Assembly: GCA_964607865.1 (NCBI GenBank)
Contig: CAZSLZ010000128.1
Span: 1 to 8,978 of the forward strand
Reading direction: 5' to 3'
Origin: CAZSLZ01 sp964607865
GTDB taxonomy: Bacteria > Vulcanimicrobiota > JAJTBE01 > CAZSLZ01
DNA: 8,978 nucleotides
Part shown: positions 5,540 to 8,978 of the stretch, one piece after another
How positions within the stretch are numbered: the first letter of the stretch is position 1
How the letters are laid out: each line of letters begins with the position of its first letter
The notes under the pieces: model-generated
Database searches by the model: none
Seen by the model: the letters and a program-made list of their open reading frames with translations, nothing else
Told to the model about the DNA's origin: nothing
Program-made: the position numbers and the translations under genes

Positions 5540-7099
5540 ATGATTCATGCCAAGGTAATTACCGAGAAAAATCTTTCGCCATGCAGGGAAGAAAGGCCCG
5601 GCCCCTGCGGTATGGTTATATTCGGGGCGTCAGGAGATCTTGCCAACAGAAAACTAATTCCTGCCCTTTATTCGTTATTTAAAAAAGAACTTATGCCGGA
5701 AAATTTCTTCGTGTTGGGTGCTGCCCGGACAGCTTTTTCCGATAAGGAATTCAGAAATAAAATTGAAACAGGTTTGAAGGAAAAATTTAATGAGGAAAAT
5801 CTGGACCGGATTAGAACTTTCACATCAAGAATGGGATACGTGGTGGGGAATTACGATTCGGAAAAACTATATACAGATTTGTCGAAACGCCTGGAGAAAG
5901 AAAAAAAAGAGCAGGGAGTAGGCAACAATATTCTGTTTTATCTTGCGCTGCCCCCCAGAATTTATTGCAAGGCAGCCCGGCATTTGAGCGACTCAGGGTT
6001 GTTGAAGAAAACAGGGGCTGAAAAAGACAGCTGTTCTCGAATTATTATTGAAAAACCTTTCGGCCACGACCTGGAATCCGCTACCAGCCTGGATAATTTC
6101 CTTCATGAATTCCTGGAAGAAGAACAGGTTTACAGAATTGACCATTACCTGGGCAAGGACACTGTCCAGAATATTCTGATGTTCCGGTTTGCCAACTCTA
6201 TATTTGAACCTATATGGAACCGCCGGTTTGTGGATAATGTGCAGATAACCGTGGCAGAAACCTTGGGAGTGGGGCACCGGGCCGGATATTTCGAAGATGC
6301 CGGTTTGTTGAGGGATATGTTCCAGAACCATATGATTCAGATGCTGGCGCTGGTAGCCATGGAGCCCCCCATTTCCTTTGAGGCTGACCGGATTCGGGAT
6401 GAGAAGGTAAAGTTGGTGCGATGCATAAGGCCCTTTGATATTAAGAAAATAAGCCAGTTCATCGTCCGTGGCCAATACTCCGAAGGCGAAATTGACGGCC
6501 AGCCGATTCAGGCTTACCGCAAGGAACCGGGTGTCAGGAAATTCTCCAACACCGAAACCTTTGTGGCAGCGAAGTTTTTCATAGACAACTGGCGCTGGCA
6601 CGATGTGCCCTTTTATCTCAGGTCGGGTAAGCGCCTGAAAAAGAAACTGAGCGAAATTGTCATAACCTTCAAAAAAGTTCCATATTCAATTTTTTCTCAT
6701 ATGAACGGCGGAAAGGTACATCAAAATCAACTGGTTTTAAATGTCCAGCCCGAAGAAGGCGCCGCCCTTACAATCCAGGCCAAAGTTCCCGACTCCAAAT
6801 TATGTATGACTTCCCTGACCATGGATTTCAAATACAGGGAAGTACTGGGCGTAGATATACCCGATGCCTATGAACGACTTTTGTTCGACAGCATGAAAGG
6901 GGACCAGACTCTTTTCATAAGAAGCGATTATGAGGAAGCTGCCTGGGAAATAATTACTCCGGTTTTAGAAGCCTGGGGGAAGGACCCCGATGGTATAAGA
7001 ACCGGTATGGTACACAGTTATGAACCGGGAAGCTGGGGGCCCATCGCAGCTGATTTTTTATTGCAGAAAGACAATCATTGCTGGAGAAATCCCGATTAA
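5540..7099 (+). CDS. zwf: Glucose-6-phosphate 1-dehydrogenase
   Basis: Oxidises glucose-6-phosphate to 6-phosphogluconolactone with NADP+ (or NAD+), the entry step of the oxidative pentose phosphate and Entner-Doudoroff routes; cytosolic. At 519 residues it has the usual length plus a short N-terminal tail. The Rossmann nucleotide site is F-G-A-S-G-D-L-A (28-35). E-K-P-F-G (171-175) follows. The active-site signature R-I-D-H-Y-L-G-K-D is at 199-207, with Asp replacing the more common Glu at its end. R-D-M-F-Q-N-H (258-264) supplies the catalytic His264, matching His240 of the Leuconostoc enzyme. The substrate-side R-S-G-K-R-L motif lies near residue 360. All key residues are intact. It is divergent from trehalase, and the LuxC fusion follows after 72 bases with no terminator between, so the two are probably co-transcribed. 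Whether it prefers NADP cannot be read from the sequence alone. Confidence 0.97.
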   Translation: MIHAKVITEKNLSPCREERPGPCGMVIFGASGDLANRKLIPALYSLFKKELMPENFFVLGAARTAFSDKEFRNKIETGLKEKFNEENLDRIRTFTSRMGYVVGNYDSEKLYTDLSKRLEKEKKEQGVGNNILFYLALPPRIYCKAARHLSDSGLLKKTGAEKDSCSRIIIEKPFGHDLESATSLDNFLHEFLEEEQVYRIDHYLGKDTVQNILMFRFANSIFEPIWNRRFVDNVQITVAETLGVGHRAGYFEDAGLLRDMFQNHMIQMLALVAMEPPISFEADRIRDEKVKLVRCIRPFDIKKISQFIVRGQYSEGEIDGQPIQAYRKEPGVRKFSNTETFVAAKFFIDNWRWHDVPFYLRSGKRLKKKLSEIVITFKKVPYSIFSHMNGGKVHQNQLVLNVQPEEGAALTIQAKVPDSKLCMTSLTMDFKYREVLGVDIPDAYERLLFDSMKGDQTLFIRSDYEEAAWEIITPVLEAWGKDPDGIRTGMVHSYEPGSWGPIAADFLLQKDNHCWRNPD

Positions 7100-7171
7100 G
7101 ATTCGCCGATTTATAGGAATATTTCCAGGAATAACTAATAAATAATACCAGAGAAATTAGAGGTTTTATTT

Positions 7172-8978
7172 ATGTTCGAACATTATATTTTCGGTGAATT
7201 TATAAAAAGCAACCAACCTTTGACAGGTGCAGATATCGATCACCTGACGGGTGAAGCTGGGCGGGTTTCGGGTAAAATACAGGAAGTGGCAACAGAAAAA
7301 ATTATAGAATTGCTGGACCAGGTTTCTCACCTTTGGCTGGAAGAAGATTTCAAACTGAGGAAAACCGCATTATTACGCATGCCCCGGATTGTGGGCTATT
7401 CCCGTGAGATGGCGGAGCTTGCTTTGGATTCCCTTTTTTCCAAAATGAAAAGAGAGAGCCTGATTCGAATAATCCGGGGAAATATCGGCAGAGCCACCTA
7501 TCTTGACCGTTTTGAATATGTCCCCCCTTTCGATGGTTACCTCAAGGCCCAGCCCCTGGGAACCCTACTTCATGTAAGCCCGGGAAATGTGTTTGTGGGC
7601 GGGGTGGACAGCTTAATCTACGGTTTTTTATCCAAAAACGTAAATATTTTAAAGTTATCCCGCCAGGATTCCCTTTTTCCCCTTCTCTTTGCCCAGAGCC
7701 TGAAAATGGTGGACGAAAATAAGATATTGTGCAATTCCCTGGCAGTTATTAACTTTGACAGGGACAACAAGGAAATTGAAACCAGGCTCAAACACAATTG
7801 CAACGGTATTGTAGTGTACGGCGGAGAAGAAGCGGTCAGAAGTTACCGGCAGGACCTGCCCATGGGGGTGAAATTGGTTGAATACGGCCCCAAGTACAGT
7901 TTTTCCATCATAACAAAAGAGGGTTTTCTGGAAAGCAGGGAAGAGGAGTTGATGGCTGCCTGCGCCATGGATGTTACCATATGGGAGCAACGGGCTTGTT
8001 CCTCTCCCCAGGTTATCTATGTTCAAAAAGATATTTATAAGGATTTTCTGGAAAAACTGCCAATTTATCTGGAAAATATTTCAAAGAAATACCCCCAGTT
8101 TCACCTTACCATGGATGAGAAGGTTGAAAAGCTTAAAGCCCTCGAGATGGCACGTTTTGAAGAGGCACAGGGAAAGGTGATTCTTCAGAAACCGCCCCGA
8201 AGCGGAAGATGGGCTGTAATCGGCGAGCAGGATCCAGCATTAAAGACTTCCCCCCTGAATCGCACTGTTTATGTAAAGCCCTTTACTTCCTGGGCTGATA
8301 TTTTATCTCAGGCAGTTAATTTACGGGATTATCTTCAGACAGTGGCAATCAAAGCCACTGTTTCCGAAATGAAGGCCTTAACCAAAGCCCTGGCCCGCCT
8401 GGGCGTTTCCCGGATCACCATTCCCGGGAAAATGGGCATTGAAAAAGCTGGTTCTCCTCATGATTTCGGTTTTCCCCTGCGAAAACTGATAAACTGGGTT
8501 ACCATAGACTGGATAGAAAAGCGGATAGACCTGGGTGAAAAAATTGCCCCGGCAAAACTGGAAAAAACCCGGTGGAATAGATTGAGAAATTTAATACGTT
8601 TTGCCCGAAGCAACTCTGATTTTTACAAGGAGCATTATTCAGATGTGGATCTTACAACCATAAATAACTACCAGGCTTTTACCCGGGTTCCCCTTCTGAC
8701 CAAGAACCATATTTACAATAATTCACCTCCGGTTTCAGAGAAAATTTTAACAGGTTCCCTGAGAAAAGCTTACGTGTTTGCCAGCGGGGGCAGTACCGGC
8801 GAGCCAAAATTCAATTTTTACAGTTACCGGGAGTTGGACGAGGTTTCATCTATTCTGGCGGACATATACCAGATAGCCGGTGTTAACCGGGATGACGTTG
8901 TGGCCAACCTGTTCATGGCGGGTTCCTTATGGACATCTTTTATAGTTGTGAATCATGCTCTCGAAAAAATTGGTTGCG
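7172..8978 (+). CDS. LuxC-type acyl reductase fused to PaaK/LuxE-like adenylation domain, 3'-truncated
   Basis: The frame is open from ATG 7172 to the end of the window (602 residues visible). AGAGG (7159-7163) lies 8 bases upstream. Residues 1 to about 450 match LuxC, which reduces an activated fatty acyl group to aldehyde with NADPH through a thioester on Cys. Visible are the cofactor-side S-P-G-N-V-F-V-G-G (about 135) and W-E-Q-R-A-C-S-S-P-Q, with the catalytic Cys at residue 276. After a short linker, about 460 onward matches the start of PaaK/LuxE-type AMP-forming enzymes: R-L-R-N-L-I-R-F-A-R-S-N-S-D-F-Y, then P-L-L-T-K, then the ATP-binding loop S-G-G-S-T-G-E-P-K (538-546), then V-A-N-L-F-M-A-G. 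In luminous bacteria these activities are separate proteins (LuxC, LuxE). Here one chain could both activate and reduce an acid. The true substrate is unknown and no luciferase genes are visible. Probably in one transcript with zwf, a source of NADPH. Confidence 0.88.
   Translation, partial: MFEHYIFGEFIKSNQPLTGADIDHLTGEAGRVSGKIQEVATEKIIELLDQVSHLWLEEDFKLRKTALLRMPRIVGYSREMAELALDSLFSKMKRESLIRIIRGNIGRATYLDRFEYVPPFDGYLKAQPLGTLLHVSPGNVFVGGVDSLIYGFLSKNVNILKLSRQDSLFPLLFAQSLKMVDENKILCNSLAVINFDRDNKEIETRLKHNCNGIVVYGGEEAVRSYRQDLPMGVKLVEYGPKYSFSIITKEGFLESREEELMAACAMDVTIWEQRACSSPQVIYVQKDIYKDFLEKLPIYLENISKKYPQFHLTMDEKVEKLKALEMARFEEAQGKVILQKPPRSGRWAVIGEQDPALKTSPLNRTVYVKPFTSWADILSQAVNLRDYLQTVAIKATVSEMKALTKALARLGVSRITIPGKMGIEKAGSPHDFGFPLRKLINWVTIDWIEKRIDLGEKIAPAKLEKTRWNRLRNLIRFARSNSDFYKEHYSDVDLTTINNYQAFTRVPLLTKNHIYNNSPPVSEKILTGSLRKAYVFASGGSTGEPKFNFYSYRELDEVSSILADIYQIAGVNRDDVVANLFMAGSLWTSFIVVNHALEKIGC

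Noticed and set aside
5993..6601. Minus-strand 202-residue frame inside zwf
   Set aside because: It lies antisense to the G6PD active-site region and has no family features of its own.
7100..7171. Terminator between zwf and the LuxC fusion
   Set aside because: Only a 4-bp GGAA/TTCC pairing around 7117-7127 is visible, with no T-run.
7655..8026. Minus-strand frame in the LuxC domain
   Set aside because: It is antisense to conserved LuxC coding sequence, including the catalytic Cys motif.

Overview
The window is bacterial: densely packed genes, AGGAGG-like ribosome binding sites and a rho-independent terminator. Base composition is moderately AT-rich with very AT-rich gaps. The gene mix is leuD-type dehydratase, a Gram-positive-style ArgRS, GH37 trehalase, G6PD and a LuxC-type reductase fusion. 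This does not identify a known genus, and I infer an uncultivated or poorly sampled lineage without being able to place it.

Layout. Bases 1-456 (+) are the end of a LeuD/homoaconitase-type small subunit, followed by a strong hairpin terminator (493-531). The gap 457-826 also holds two degenerate copies of a dispersed GCGAGG/GCAAT-type repeat and an AT hairpin just upstream of the next ribosome binding site. Bases 827-2590 (+) are arginyl-tRNA synthetase, complete in length but altered in both class I signature motifs. It converges on a minus-strand stretch (2610-3449) that I read as decayed tandem copies of a small two-helix membrane protein resembling DUF3592. Upstream of these on the same strand is an intact GH37 trehalase (3479-5242, -) with a long Ser-rich N-terminal extension and an apparent change at the catalytic base. 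A 297-base divergent gap with a 20-bp dyad and candidate promoters separates it from glucose-6-phosphate dehydrogenase (5540-7099, +). After a 72-base gap with no terminator comes a large ORF (7172 to beyond the end) that fuses a LuxC-type acyl-CoA/fatty-acyl reductase to a PaaK/LuxE-like AMP-forming adenylation domain.

How the genes may work together (inference). Trehalase releases glucose, and once glucose is phosphorylated, Zwf oxidises glucose-6-phosphate and makes NADPH. LuxC-type reductases use NADPH to reduce activated acyl groups to aldehydes. Zwf and the LuxC fusion look co-transcribed, so a carbon-to-NADPH-to-acyl-reduction link is plausible but unproven. No luciferase (luxAB) genes are visible. 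LeuD and ArgRS are housekeeping functions with no visible link to this set. I found no tRNA, rRNA, CRISPR array, transposase or phage gene.
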